From Deltaproteobacteria bacterium (GTDB taxonomy: Bacteria; Desulfobacterota; GWC2-55-46; DRQE01), in NCBI GenBank assembly GCA_016219165.1, contig JACRCB010000013.1, positions 1 to 26,179 on the forward strand: a stretch of 26,179 nucleotides of DNA. The letters are read 5' to 3'. This document shows, in pieces, positions 13,193 through 19,684 of the stretch. Each line of letters opens with the position of its first letter. The stretch's first letter is position 1. The translations under genes were made by a program, and so were the position numbers. The notes under the pieces are model-generated. The model saw only the letters and a list, made by a program, of their open reading frames with translations. It did not search any database and had not been told where the DNA came from.

Positions 13193-14512
13193 TTACGCAG
13201 GACCGCCGGGCTTTGCAAATTCCCTCGCGGCCTTGATTATGGCCGCGGCCTTCTTCTCTCCTATCCCCTCTATCTCCCGAAGGGCTTCGGGGGTCGAATT
13301 GAGAATATCCCCCACGCTCTTATAACCCGCCTTGGAGAGCGCCTTGTGTGTTTTCTCCCCGATGCCCTTAAGTCTCATGATATCCTCATTCAAAAGGGCC
13401 TCCTCCGCCTCTCTTAAAGAAGCGGCCGCGACCTCTTTCCTCAGCGACTCCTCAGGCGAAAGTTCCTCTTTATGTGTCTCCTTCGCCTCGCTCTCGGTGT
13501 GGATGTCTATCTTCCACCCCGTAAGTTTCGCGGCGAGCCTTACGTTCTGCCCCTTCCTGCCGATGGCGAGAGAGAGTTGCTCGTCCGGCACTATGACCTC
13601 CATGCTTTTTTCGTCCTCGTCCACGACAACCTTGCTTATCTGCGCAGGCGAGAGGGCGTTTTTTGCCAGTATCGCCGGGTCTTCGGACCAGCGGATGATG
13701 TCTATCTTCTCCCCCTTGAGTTCCTGCACCACCGCCTGAACCCTCGAGCCCTTAAGCCCCACACACGCTCCGACCGGGTCCACGTCGGGGTTGTTAGAAT
13801 CGACCGCTATCTTCGCCCTCTCGCCGGGCTCCCTGGCGGCGGCCTTTATCTCGACTATCCCCTCGTATACCTCCGGCACCTCCATCTGAAATAGTTTCAT
13901 GAGAAATCCGGGGTGGGTCCTGCTCATGGCAACCTGCGGCCCCTTGCTGTCGCTCCTTACGTCCAGGACTATCCCCCTTATCCTCTCACCCTGGCGGTAG
14001 ATTTCCCTCTTTACCTGCTCTTTTTTGGAAAGTACCGCCTCGGCCCTGCCGAGGTCCACCACCATGTCTCCCCTCTCAAACCTCTGGACGATGCCGGTTA
14101 TTATCTCGCCTTTCTTCTCCCCGTACTCCTTGGAGATTATGTCGCGCTCCGCCTCTCTGACCTTCTGGATGATAATCTGCTTTGCCGTCTGCGCGTCTAT
14201 ACGCCCCAACTCGCGCGAATCGAGTTTAAGCCCGAGGCTGTCGCCGACCCTTGCCTCGGGGTCGTGAGTATGGGCGCCTTCAAGAGAGATTTCCCTGTCG
14301 GGGTCCACTACATCCTCCACAACGGATTTGAACACAAAAAGTTCTATCTCGCCGGCCTCTTCGTTATAGCGCGCCTCTATCGCCTTGTTGGGGCCGAACC
14401 GTTTTTCGGCGGCCTTTACAAGCGCGGACTCCAGTGCCTCTACGAGTATCTTCTTGTCAATACCCTTGTCTTTTTCCACCTGCTCTATTATCTGCGCCAG
14501 GTTCGCAAACAT
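13193..14512 (-). CDS. nusA: Transcription termination/antitermination factor NusA
   Basis: RNA polymerase-binding factor that acts in pausing, termination and antitermination. The N-terminal polymerase-binding domain covers about 1-125. The S1 domain contains GIVQRFERGDMVVDLGRAEAVLSKKEQ. The KH1/KH2 domains contain SRTHPGFLMKLFQMEVPEVYEGIVEIKAAAREPGERAKIAV, DPVGACVGLKGSRVQAVVQELKGEKIDIIRW and EQLSLAIGRKGQNVRLAAKLTGWKIDI. A C-terminal helix-hairpin-helix region follows (IMRLKGIGEKTHKALSKAGYKSVGDIL...IEGIGEKKAAAII). The ATG has an ideal AGGAGG 7 nt upstream. It is the second gene of the operon, after rimP, with a repeat element in the gap. Confidence 0.98.
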   Translation of the reverse strand: MFANLAQIIEQVEKDKGIDKKILVEALESALVKAAEKRFGPNKAIEARYNEEAGEIELFVFKSVVEDVVDPDREISLEGAHTHDPEARVGDSLGLKLDSRELGRIDAQTAKQIIIQKVREAERDIISKEYGEKKGEIITGIVQRFERGDMVVDLGRAEAVLSKKEQVKREIYRQGERIRGIVLDVRSDSKGPQVAMSRTHPGFLMKLFQMEVPEVYEGIVEIKAAAREPGERAKIAVDSNNPDVDPVGACVGLKGSRVQAVVQELKGEKIDIIRWSEDPAILAKNALSPAQISKVVVDEDEKSMEVIVPDEQLSLAIGRKGQNVRLAAKLTGWKIDIHTESEAKETHKEELSPEESLRKEVAAASLREAEEALLNEDIMRLKGIGEKTHKALSKAGYKSVGDILNSTPEALREIEGIGEKKAAAIIKAAREFAKPGGPA

Positions 14513-14573
14513 CTAACTTCCTCCTTACAAAAGACCCTCTTGCCGGGGATATTAAATACGGGGCAGGTATATT

Positions 14574-14647
14574 CGCCCCAGCACCACTTCGGGTGCCGGC
14601 GGTGTCAGTAAACAACCAGCGTTTGATATCCGAAGTGGTGATGGGCG
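14574..14647. repeat. GCACCACTT-arm inverted-repeat element, short copy
   Basis: The left arm CGCCCCAGCACCACTTCGG (14574-14592) and the right arm CCGAAGTGGTGATGGGCG (14630-14647) are near-perfect inverse copies. Both share the outer half of the arms of the elements at 9814 and 22331. The 37-nt inside is unrelated to theirs. It lies in the nusA-rimP gap. Confidence 0.8.
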
Positions 14648-14654
14648 CTCCATT

Positions 14655-15134
14655 TCAGATAACTATCTCAAGCCTCGCCCTGTCTATATTCGATAATTCT
14701 ATCTGACAGAGTTTGCCGTCCGCGTCCTTTACGACGATATTGCCTTCCTCTATCCCCTCAAGAGTGGCGTTCTTAAAATTCCTTCTGCCCTCAACGGGTT
14801 TTTTAGTCCTTATGCGCACCTTATGGCCGACCGCCCCGATAAAATCCTTTTCCCTGATAAGGGGCCTGTCGAGGCCCGGGGATGAGACCTCAAGAGAATA
14901 ACTCTCCGGCATCATGTCTTCCACATCGAGGATGGTTGAGAGTTCACGGCTGACCTTTGCGCAATCCTCAACCGTCACCCCTCCCGGTTTGTCTATCAAT
15001 ATGCGGAGCACCCTCCTGCCCTCCTCAAAAACATATGCAATATCGACGAGACGAACGCCGTACCCCTCCGCCACCGGCAACGCAAGTCCCCTTACCTTCT
15101 CCTCCAGACCCTGTATCATCAAGGATATTCCCAT
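14655..15134 (-). CDS. rimP: Ribosome maturation factor RimP
   Basis: Required for 30S subunit maturation. The N-terminal domain contains GYGVRLVDIAYVFEEGRRVLRILIDKPGGVTVEDCAKVSRELSTILD. The link and C-terminal SH3-like domain contain YSLEVSSPGLDRPLIREKDF and GHKVRIRTKKPVEGRRNFKNATLEGIEEGNIVV, all family signatures. The start is uncertain. A GTG at 15167 lies inside a terminator-like hairpin. ATG 15134 comes just after that hairpin. ATG 15119 gives MIQGLEEKVRGL, which best fits other RimP proteins. I give 15134. It is the first gene of the operon, with a candidate promoter at 15181-15209. Confidence 0.93.
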   Translation of the reverse strand: MGISLMIQGLEEKVRGLALPVAEGYGVRLVDIAYVFEEGRRVLRILIDKPGGVTVEDCAKVSRELSTILDVEDMMPESYSLEVSSPGLDRPLIREKDFIGAVGHKVRIRTKKPVEGRRNFKNATLEGIEEGNIVVKDADGKLCQIELSNIDRARLEIVI

Positions 15135-15144
15135 GCGCTTTAAT

Positions 15145-15169
15145 GAAAAAAGTGGGCCTTCGCCCACTT
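15145..15169 (-). terminator. Intrinsic terminator or attenuator in the rimP leader
   Basis: Perfect 8-bp stem AAGTGGGC / GCCCACTT with a GAAG loop on the minus strand; the stem's own TT runs into three or more further Ts, then CATT. It lies 75 nt past the diheme cytochrome stop and only about 11 nt before the rimP ATG. It can end cytochrome transcripts. Given the promoter candidate just upstream, it may also sit at the very 5' end of the rimP mRNA. Confidence 0.7.
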
Positions 15170-15180
15170 CTTAAATTATT

Positions 15181-15209
15181 AATCTATCACATGAAAAAAA
15201 TCTTTGCAA
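15181..15209 (-). promoter_or_regulatory. Candidate sigma-70 promoter for the rimP-nusA-infB operon
   Basis: On the minus strand, TTGCAA (15209-15204), a 17-nt spacer, and TAGATT (15186-15181). Each box matches the consensus at 4 of 6 positions. Transcription would start near 15174, immediately before the hairpin at 15169-15145. Confidence 0.4.
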
Positions 15210-15244
15210 GAGTAAAGTTGACCGTCCCCGCATACGGCCGTTCT

Positions 15245-15889
15245 TTACTTCAATGCCGCGAGATACTCCACTATGGCCGCCCTTTCTTTTTTGGAGAAGG
15301 GGTAGGCAGGCATGAACGTGCCCGGTTTTACGGACTGCGGGTCTTTAAGCCATTTATCGAGCCATTTTCTGCTTCTTTTCTGCCCCTCACGCGTCAAATC
15401 CGGGTATCTGGCCCTTCCCGATAGCGGGTCTTCTATCCTGTGGCAGGACTTGCAGTCATACTCCTCTATAAGCCTTTTGCCGGCCTCCTTTTTTGAAACC
15501 TTTCCGAGGAAGTCTTTCCTTATATCCTTCTTGAATGTCTTAAACAAGGCTATGAGGTCTAAAACTTCCTCCTGTGTCTTCCACGGAACCTTCGGCATAT
15601 CGGTATCTTTCAGAATGGAAGGCGGGTCATTGAGCCATCTTACGAGCCATTCGTCAGTCCGTCTCATGGTAACATGGGTAAGGTCAGGGCCGAGAGCGCC
15701 CCCGGACAACTCTATGCTGTGGCATGCCGGACAGCCCCTGCCCCTGAATATCTCCTTACCTTTTTCCGGGTCTCCCGATACCCCGGGCGTCTGCGCAAAG
15801 ACGCTTTGGCAGAGTAGTACAAGGAGGACTAAAAAGATTATCCTTGATGACATAGCCGCCATCCGATGTCCGTTCAACTTATATCTCAC
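15245..15889 (-). CDS. Exported diheme c-type cytochrome
   Basis: Electron carrier of about 214 residues. A basic start followed by the hydrophobic IIFLVLLVLLCQSVFAQ forms a signal peptide, with cleavage likely after VFA. Two cytochrome c domains follow, each with one CxxCH heme site: CPACH near residue 53 and CKSCH near residue 148. Each is followed by a DLT segment and a late methionine as possible sixth ligand (DTDMPKVPW; GTFMPAYPFSKKE). It starts with GTG at 15889, supported by GGGAGG 5 nt upstream. It lies behind a second cytochrome gene (65-nt gap), probably in one operon. The redox partner is unknown. Confidence 0.88.
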   Translation of the reverse strand: MRYKLNGHRMAAMSSRIIFLVLLVLLCQSVFAQTPGVSGDPEKGKEIFRGRGCPACHSIELSGGALGPDLTHVTMRRTDEWLVRWLNDPPSILKDTDMPKVPWKTQEEVLDLIALFKTFKKDIRKDFLGKVSKKEAGKRLIEEYDCKSCHRIEDPLSGRARYPDLTREGQKRSRKWLDKWLKDPQSVKPGTFMPAYPFSKKERAAIVEYLAALK

Positions 15890-15954
15890 TTACACCTCCC
15901 AAGATAACAAGATAAGGCGGCTTGAGAATTATCCGCCGTGTTCCCCCTTGGACA

Positions 15955-16554
15955 TTACATGGCCCCGGGCACCGGTTTAGGAAGTTTCTTCTTTGCCCCC
16001 ATATCTATCCTTCTTCCCTTGCTCAAAGAATAGACGTACGCCTCAAGGTCAACGGCCTCCTGGCTGTTTAAGTCAAGCGGGGCTCCCTTTAGAAAGGTCA
16101 TTATGCAAATGTTATTCTGCCCTCCGACGGTTGAGACGGCCTTCATGGGCCCTATAGGCTTGGGAAAACCAGCGGCCGCGCCGATAAGGGTCGGGATGGC
16201 CGCCTTCATGGCCATTCCCTTCCACTCCATCTCGGCTGCCCCGCCTATGGTGCCCCCTTTAGGATGGCAGGTAGAGCAACTCGTGCCGGTTGCGTTATTG
16301 CCCAGGGTCGTGTCGTTAAAGAGCCCCTCCCCCCTCTTTATCGACGCATCGAGGGTATCGGGCTGCATCTCCATCATCGCCTTCTTCATCGCCTCCACCT
16401 TTTCCGGGGGCATCAATCCATGCCCATCCCGGGGGCCATGGGGCTCCGTCATTTTTTCCATACCCGTCTTTTCCGCGCCCATTTCCGCGGCAACCACGTA
16501 GCCGCCGAGCGCAAGTGAGATAAAAAACGCCATTGCCAATGTTTTTGCCTTCAT
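15955..16554 (-). CDS. Exported monoheme c-type cytochrome, Met-rich
   Basis: A 199-residue protein with signal peptide MKAKTLAMAFFISLALGGYV and cleavage probably after VAA. One heme-binding CSTCH motif lies about mid-protein (GTSCSTCHPKGGTIGG), followed by a cytochrome c fold ending EAVDLEAYVYSLSKG. The segment between signal peptide and heme is rich in Met and Lys (EKMTEPHGPRDGHGLMPPEKVEAMKKAMMEM). The ATG at 16554 is preferred over an in-frame ATG at 16569 because that upstream ATG overlaps the GGAGGG ribosome-binding site. It is the first gene of the cytochrome pair, with promoter candidate 16577-16605. Its electron-transfer role is not assignable. Confidence 0.85.
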   Translation of the reverse strand: MKAKTLAMAFFISLALGGYVVAAEMGAEKTGMEKMTEPHGPRDGHGLMPPEKVEAMKKAMMEMQPDTLDASIKRGEGLFNDTTLGNNATGTSCSTCHPKGGTIGGAAEMEWKGMAMKAAIPTLIGAAAGFPKPIGPMKAVSTVGGQNNICIMTFLKGAPLDLNSQEAVDLEAYVYSLSKGRRIDMGAKKKLPKPVPGAM

Positions 16555-16576
16555 ATCCCGTCCCTCCATGAAAGAA

Positions 16577-16605
16577 AGTTAATCACTCCATTGCGGGAAT
16601 GTCAA
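16577..16605 (-). promoter_or_regulatory. Candidate promoter for the cytochrome operon
   Basis: A perfect TTGACA -35 box on the minus strand (16605-16600), a 17-nt spacer, and TTAACT (16582-16577) as a weak -10 box. The ribosome-binding site and ATG of the monoheme cytochrome follow directly. Confidence 0.45.
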
Positions 16606-16636
16606 GGCAGGCGGTAAAGGAAAGGACCCGAGACGC

Positions 16637-16665
16637 TTGTTTAACGGAAAAACCTCTGCTATACT
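16637..16665 (+). promoter_or_regulatory. Candidate sigma-70 promoter for the BON-domain gene
   Basis: TTGTTT (16637-16642), a 17-nt spacer, and TATACT (16660-16665) on the plus strand, about 30 nt before the GTG start. The -10 box matches the consensus at 5 of 6 positions. It is divergent from the cytochrome promoter, so the two units could share a regulator. Confidence 0.6.
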
Positions 16666-16694
16666 CGCCTTACTCGATTGATTGGAGGTGTTCC

Positions 16695-17363
16695 GTGAAA
16701 GAAGATGCAAGGCTAAAAAAACTCGGCGCCCTGATGACCGAGAACCTCCGCATAGACTTAAAGAAGAACCTCATACGCCTCAATATGGAAGGCGACTCCA
16801 TAGTCATTGAGGGGACGGTAGAGAGGGTCGCGGACAAGAAAAGGGCTCTTCTTTTAGCGATGGGGATAGAGGGGACATCAGGGGTTATTGACCGGTTGAA
16901 GGTTAAGCCGGCAAAGACCATGAGCGATAAGGAGATTTACAGCCACCTTGTAAATGCGATTTCAGAAGAACCAACCCTCGCCTCTTCGGACATAAAGATA
17001 GAGGTCAGAGACGCGGTTGTTGACATAGAAGGGGGCGTCGGGTCGCTTAGCCACAAACGCCTCATGGGTGTCTTTGCATGGTGGGTCCCGGGGAGCATGG
17101 AAGTCATAAACTCGCTTGAGGTCGAACCCCCTGAAGAGGACTCGGACGATGAAATAAGCGACGCATTACGGGTTGTGATGGAAAAGGACCTCCTCGTTGA
17201 TGAGTCTACTATCAGGGTTTCCACAAAGAACTGGGTTGTAACATTATCCGGGACTGTAAGAAAAGAAAGCGAAAAAGAAGCCGCTGAAAACGACGCCTGG
17301 TATGTATGGGGAGTGAACGGGGTGGTAAACAACATCGTGGTTGCCGGCAAAAGGGCCGGGTAG
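16695..17363 (+). CDS. Triple BON-domain protein
   Basis: A 222-residue protein that looks like three tandem BON domains of about 65-70 residues. Each has a short helix, a beta pair with a V.I.G.V-type core, a helix, and a closing hydrophobic strand: roughly 15-72 (DSIVIEGTVERVADKKRALLLA...VIDRLKV), 76-144 (AVVDIEGGVGSLSHKRLMG...VINSLEV) and 152-220 (WVVTLSGTVRKESEKEAAEND...GVVNNIVV). BON domains bind membranes or peptidoglycan and often respond to envelope stress. No signal peptide is visible, unlike most relatives. The GTG at 16695 is chosen because GGAGG lies 6 nt upstream; earlier in-frame codons overlap the promoter. It is the only plus-strand gene here. Function is unknown. Confidence 0.82.
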   Translation: MKEDARLKKLGALMTENLRIDLKKNLIRLNMEGDSIVIEGTVERVADKKRALLLAMGIEGTSGVIDRLKVKPAKTMSDKEIYSHLVNAISEEPTLASSDIKIEVRDAVVDIEGGVGSLSHKRLMGVFAWWVPGSMEVINSLEVEPPEEDSDDEISDALRVVMEKDLLVDESTIRVSTKNWVVTLSGTVRKESEKEAAENDAWYVWGVNGVVNNIVVAGKRAG

Positions 17364-17394
17364 ATATATTCCAAGCCCCGGGCATGCCCTTTAG

Positions 17395-17508
17395 AGATTT
17401 CGGTGTGTCCCCGCGTCGCCGCGAGGCGTGCTCACACCGAAATATCATAGCCTCCCTTTCGGGAGGACTCCGGGGTTGTTTCGGCGAGGGGACTCACCGA
17501 AACATCAA
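17395..17508. repeat. TTTCGGTG-arm inverted-repeat element sharing a core with copy B
   Basis: The outer arms are GATTTCGGTGTGTCCCC (left, from 17395) and the inverse of GATGTTTCGGTGAGTCCCC (right, to 17506). An inner right arm, CACACCGAAAT (17433-17443), also pairs with the left arm. The core at 17410-17431 (CGCGTCGCCGCGAGGCGTGC plus two Cs) is identical to 22381-22402. A CCTCCC/GGGAGG hairpin lies at 17451-17466. It lies between the convergent BON and cyclophilin genes, where it could also stop transcription from both sides. Confidence 0.75.
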
Positions 17509-17544
17509 CTCCCGGCTTGCCCCTTTCTTTAAAGTTAACCGACC

Positions 17545-18135
17545 CTACTCTACCACCCTCACCTTTATCTCGATTCTTTCCTCCGGGACGTCCCTTGAGT
17601 CCCTGGGCTGTTCAACTATCTTATCGACGACGTCCATCCCCCTTACCACCTCGCCGAACGCGGTATACTGCCCGTTTAAGGAAGATACGTCCTTCACCAT
17701 TATGAAAAACTGGGAGCCGCCGCTATCGGGTTCGCTTTTCCTCGCCATGGACAACACCCCGCGCTTATGGGGCATCTGATTGAACTCCGCGGGTATGGTG
17801 TAGCCTGGGCCTCCCATCCCGTATGTCGCCCTGTCAGGCGTTTTTGTGTTCGGGTCCCCCCCCTGTATCACAAAGCCCGGTATCACCCTGTGGAATACCG
17901 TTCCGTCATAGAAGCCCTCTTTTGCGAGTTTTACGAAATTCCTTACATGCCCCGGAGCGGCGTCGGGATAGAACTTGAGTTCTATCTCGCCGAACTTCGT
18001 TTCTATAACGGCCCTCACCTTCTTAATATCTTTCACATCCATGGTATCCTTCTGTCCTCCTTTGGCTGAAACCGGGAGTAATGCAAGCATAAAAACCGCT
18101 GCCAAAACAGCCCCGGGTACCCTCGCAATCTTCAT
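17545..18135 (-). CDS. Exported cyclophilin-type peptidyl-prolyl isomerase
   Basis: Catalyses proline cis-trans isomerisation during folding, here in the periplasm. The N-terminus MKIARVPGAVLAAVFMLALL, then PVSAKG, is a signal peptide without a lipobox. The cyclophilin fold follows from about residue 40: VIETKFGEIELKFYPDAAPGHVRNFV, FYDGTVFHRVIPGFVIQGGDP (the catalytic FHRV-x-x-x-F block), RGVLSMARKSEPDSGGSQFFIMV, and LNGQYTAFGEVVRGMDVVDKI. The 196 residues fit. GGAGGG precedes the ATG by about 10 nt. It follows the CCA-enzyme gene by 58 nt on the same strand and converges on the BON gene. Confidence 0.95.
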   Translation of the reverse strand: MKIARVPGAVLAAVFMLALLPVSAKGGQKDTMDVKDIKKVRAVIETKFGEIELKFYPDAAPGHVRNFVKLAKEGFYDGTVFHRVIPGFVIQGGDPNTKTPDRATYGMGGPGYTIPAEFNQMPHKRGVLSMARKSEPDSGGSQFFIMVKDVSSLNGQYTAFGEVVRGMDVVDKIVEQPRDSRDVPEERIEIKVRVVE

Positions 18136-18193
18136 ATGACTCGCTCCCTCCTTTTAAATGTACCTTTAGTTTTAATACCGTTTGCATGGAAAA

Positions 18194-19684
18194 TCAAGAG
18201 GGTTTTATCCCCTTCCCTTTTAGATGCCTCCTTACGTAGGCCACGGCGTCTTTCTTGGTGCGGACGGCCCCCTCCTCGACCCCCTCTGAAATCTCTCTCA
18301 TTATCTCTCCCACGGCCGGGCCCTCGTCCACGCCGAAGACGTGTTTTATCTCATCCCCGCTTAGAAGGGGCTTCGGCTTTCTCTTCGAATACACGTCGAA
18401 ATAAAAACCGAGCATATCCAGAACCACCCTGAGGAGCCTTTCGTCCTCCCCTCCCCCCGTAGCCCTCGCATCGCTCAGGCCTATTAAAAGAAGGTCGCAC
18501 CCCAACTCTCCGCCGGCCGAATTGAAAAAATGCGACCTTGCCCTCAAGGAAGGTTTAGGGAGGCCGGCGAGGGTAAAGATGCGGTGGTGGTTCCTTACCA
18601 GTGTCGCCACGGCCTTTACGGCCTTGCGGCTCATCTTAAGCCTTTTCAATACCCTCTTTACCGCGGCCTCGCCTTCCACCTCGTGCCCTATGAATCCAAG
18701 GACACCCTCTTCGAACTTCATTGCGGCCGGTTTTCCGATGTCGTGGAGGAACGCCCCGATTTTGAATACCGCCTCCCTCCCGATACCTCCGGTCATTCCC
18801 TCAAAATGTCCTTTAAGCCCGGCGTGGAGGGGCCTGCCGGACAGAATGACCTCAGCCTCTCGGAGCGTATTCAGAGAATGGCCGAGGAGGTCGTAACCGG
18901 CAAGAGACCCCCACCCCTTCAACTCAGGAAAGATAACACCTAAAATACCCGCCTGAAATAATTTCTCTATGCTCCCCCACGACCCCGGATGCGAAAATAT
19001 CAGCGCCACCTCGTCCCTTATCCTCTCGGCCGCGCTCTCCGATAGGAGCGCCCCTTTTTCCTTAATGAGCGCTCCGGTCGATTCCTCTATCCTGAAGGCA
19101 TATTGCTGGGAGAGCCTTATGGCCCTCAAAAGCCTCAAAGGGTCTTCATCAAAGACCCTTGGGGATACCGCCCTCAATACCATCTCTTCTATATCCCTCA
19201 ACCCCCGGTGGGGGTCTATCAGTCCGGGTATTTCTTTCCCAAAAAGGTCCGGGATACTCAAGGCAATCGCATTGACGGTAAAGTCCCTTTTCCCGAGGTC
19301 TCTTAAGACATCGCCGTCCTTAAGTAAAGATATATCGATTGTGGCGATGGGCCCCTTCTTTATTACAATCCTCCATGTGGGGGACTCTTCGTCCAGAAGG
19401 AAAAAACTCCCTCCGAGGGCCTTACTGAGCCCCTGCGAAAACCCCCGTACATCCCCAAGGAGAGAAAAGTCATAATCCCGCCCCGGTTCCTTTTTAAGAA
19501 AAATATTTCTTAAAGCGCCCCCGACCATGTAGACCGGGGCCTTAAGCCCATTGCTCAGGCTGTATACTTCCCTGACAATCCGGTCTCCCCTGAGAATGGA
19601 AAAGACATTTGCCAATACGCCCGAAAAACAAAAGGCCGGCTCCGGCCGGCCTTTTACGGTATTGCCTTTCCTGCCACTCGTCAT
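18194..19684 (-). CDS. CCA tRNA nucleotidyltransferase / poly(A) polymerase family protein with HD domain
   Basis: Class II nucleotidyltransferase that repairs or adds the tRNA 3' CCA end, or adds poly(A); sequence alone does not separate these. The head domain has VGGALRN (54-60), the metal-binding RDYDF (Asp70, Asp72), GKRDFTVNAIAL, and DPHRGLRDIEE. The neck has FDEDPLRLLRAIRLSQQYAF. An HD phosphohydrolase domain follows (AFLHDIGKPAA, VRNHHRI). The listed ATG overlaps the TPR stop as ATGA. However, codons 10-18 coincide with a strong terminator hairpin, and the first 25 or so residues are not family-like. A TTG at 19615 (MANVFSILRGDRIV...) is a plausible alternative, though it lacks a ribosome-binding site. 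Confidence 0.9.
   Translation of the reverse strand: MTSGRKGNTVKGRPEPAFCFSGVLANVFSILRGDRIVREVYSLSNGLKAPVYMVGGALRNIFLKKEPGRDYDFSLLGDVRGFSQGLSKALGGSFFLLDEESPTWRIVIKKGPIATIDISLLKDGDVLRDLGKRDFTVNAIALSIPDLFGKEIPGLIDPHRGLRDIEEMVLRAVSPRVFDEDPLRLLRAIRLSQQYAFRIEESTGALIKEKGALLSESAAERIRDEVALIFSHPGSWGSIEKLFQAGILGVIFPELKGWGSLAGYDLLGHSLNTLREAEVILSGRPLHAGLKGHFEGMTGGIGREAVFKIGAFLHDIGKPAAMKFEEGVLGFIGHEVEGEAAVKRVLKRLKMSRKAVKAVATLVRNHHRIFTLAGLPKPSLRARSHFFNSAGGELGCDLLLIGLSDARATGGGEDERLLRVVLDMLGFYFDVYSKRKPKPLLSGDEIKHVFGVDEGPAVGEIMREISEGVEEGAVRTKKDAVAYVRRHLKGKGIKPS
19620..19655 (-). terminator. Strong intrinsic terminator overlapping the 5' end of the CCA-enzyme ORF
   Basis: Perfect 11-bp stem AAAAGGCCGGC / GCCGGCCTTTT (19630-19640 and 19645-19655) with a 4-nt loop. 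On the minus strand it is followed by GTTTTTC. It begins 26 nt past the TPR stop. In reverse it also ends in TTTT, so it could work both ways. Confidence 0.75.

Noticed and set aside
17395..17508. Repeats considered as a CRISPR array
   Set aside because: There are no regularly spaced direct repeats with unique spacers and no cas genes; the repeats are inverted.
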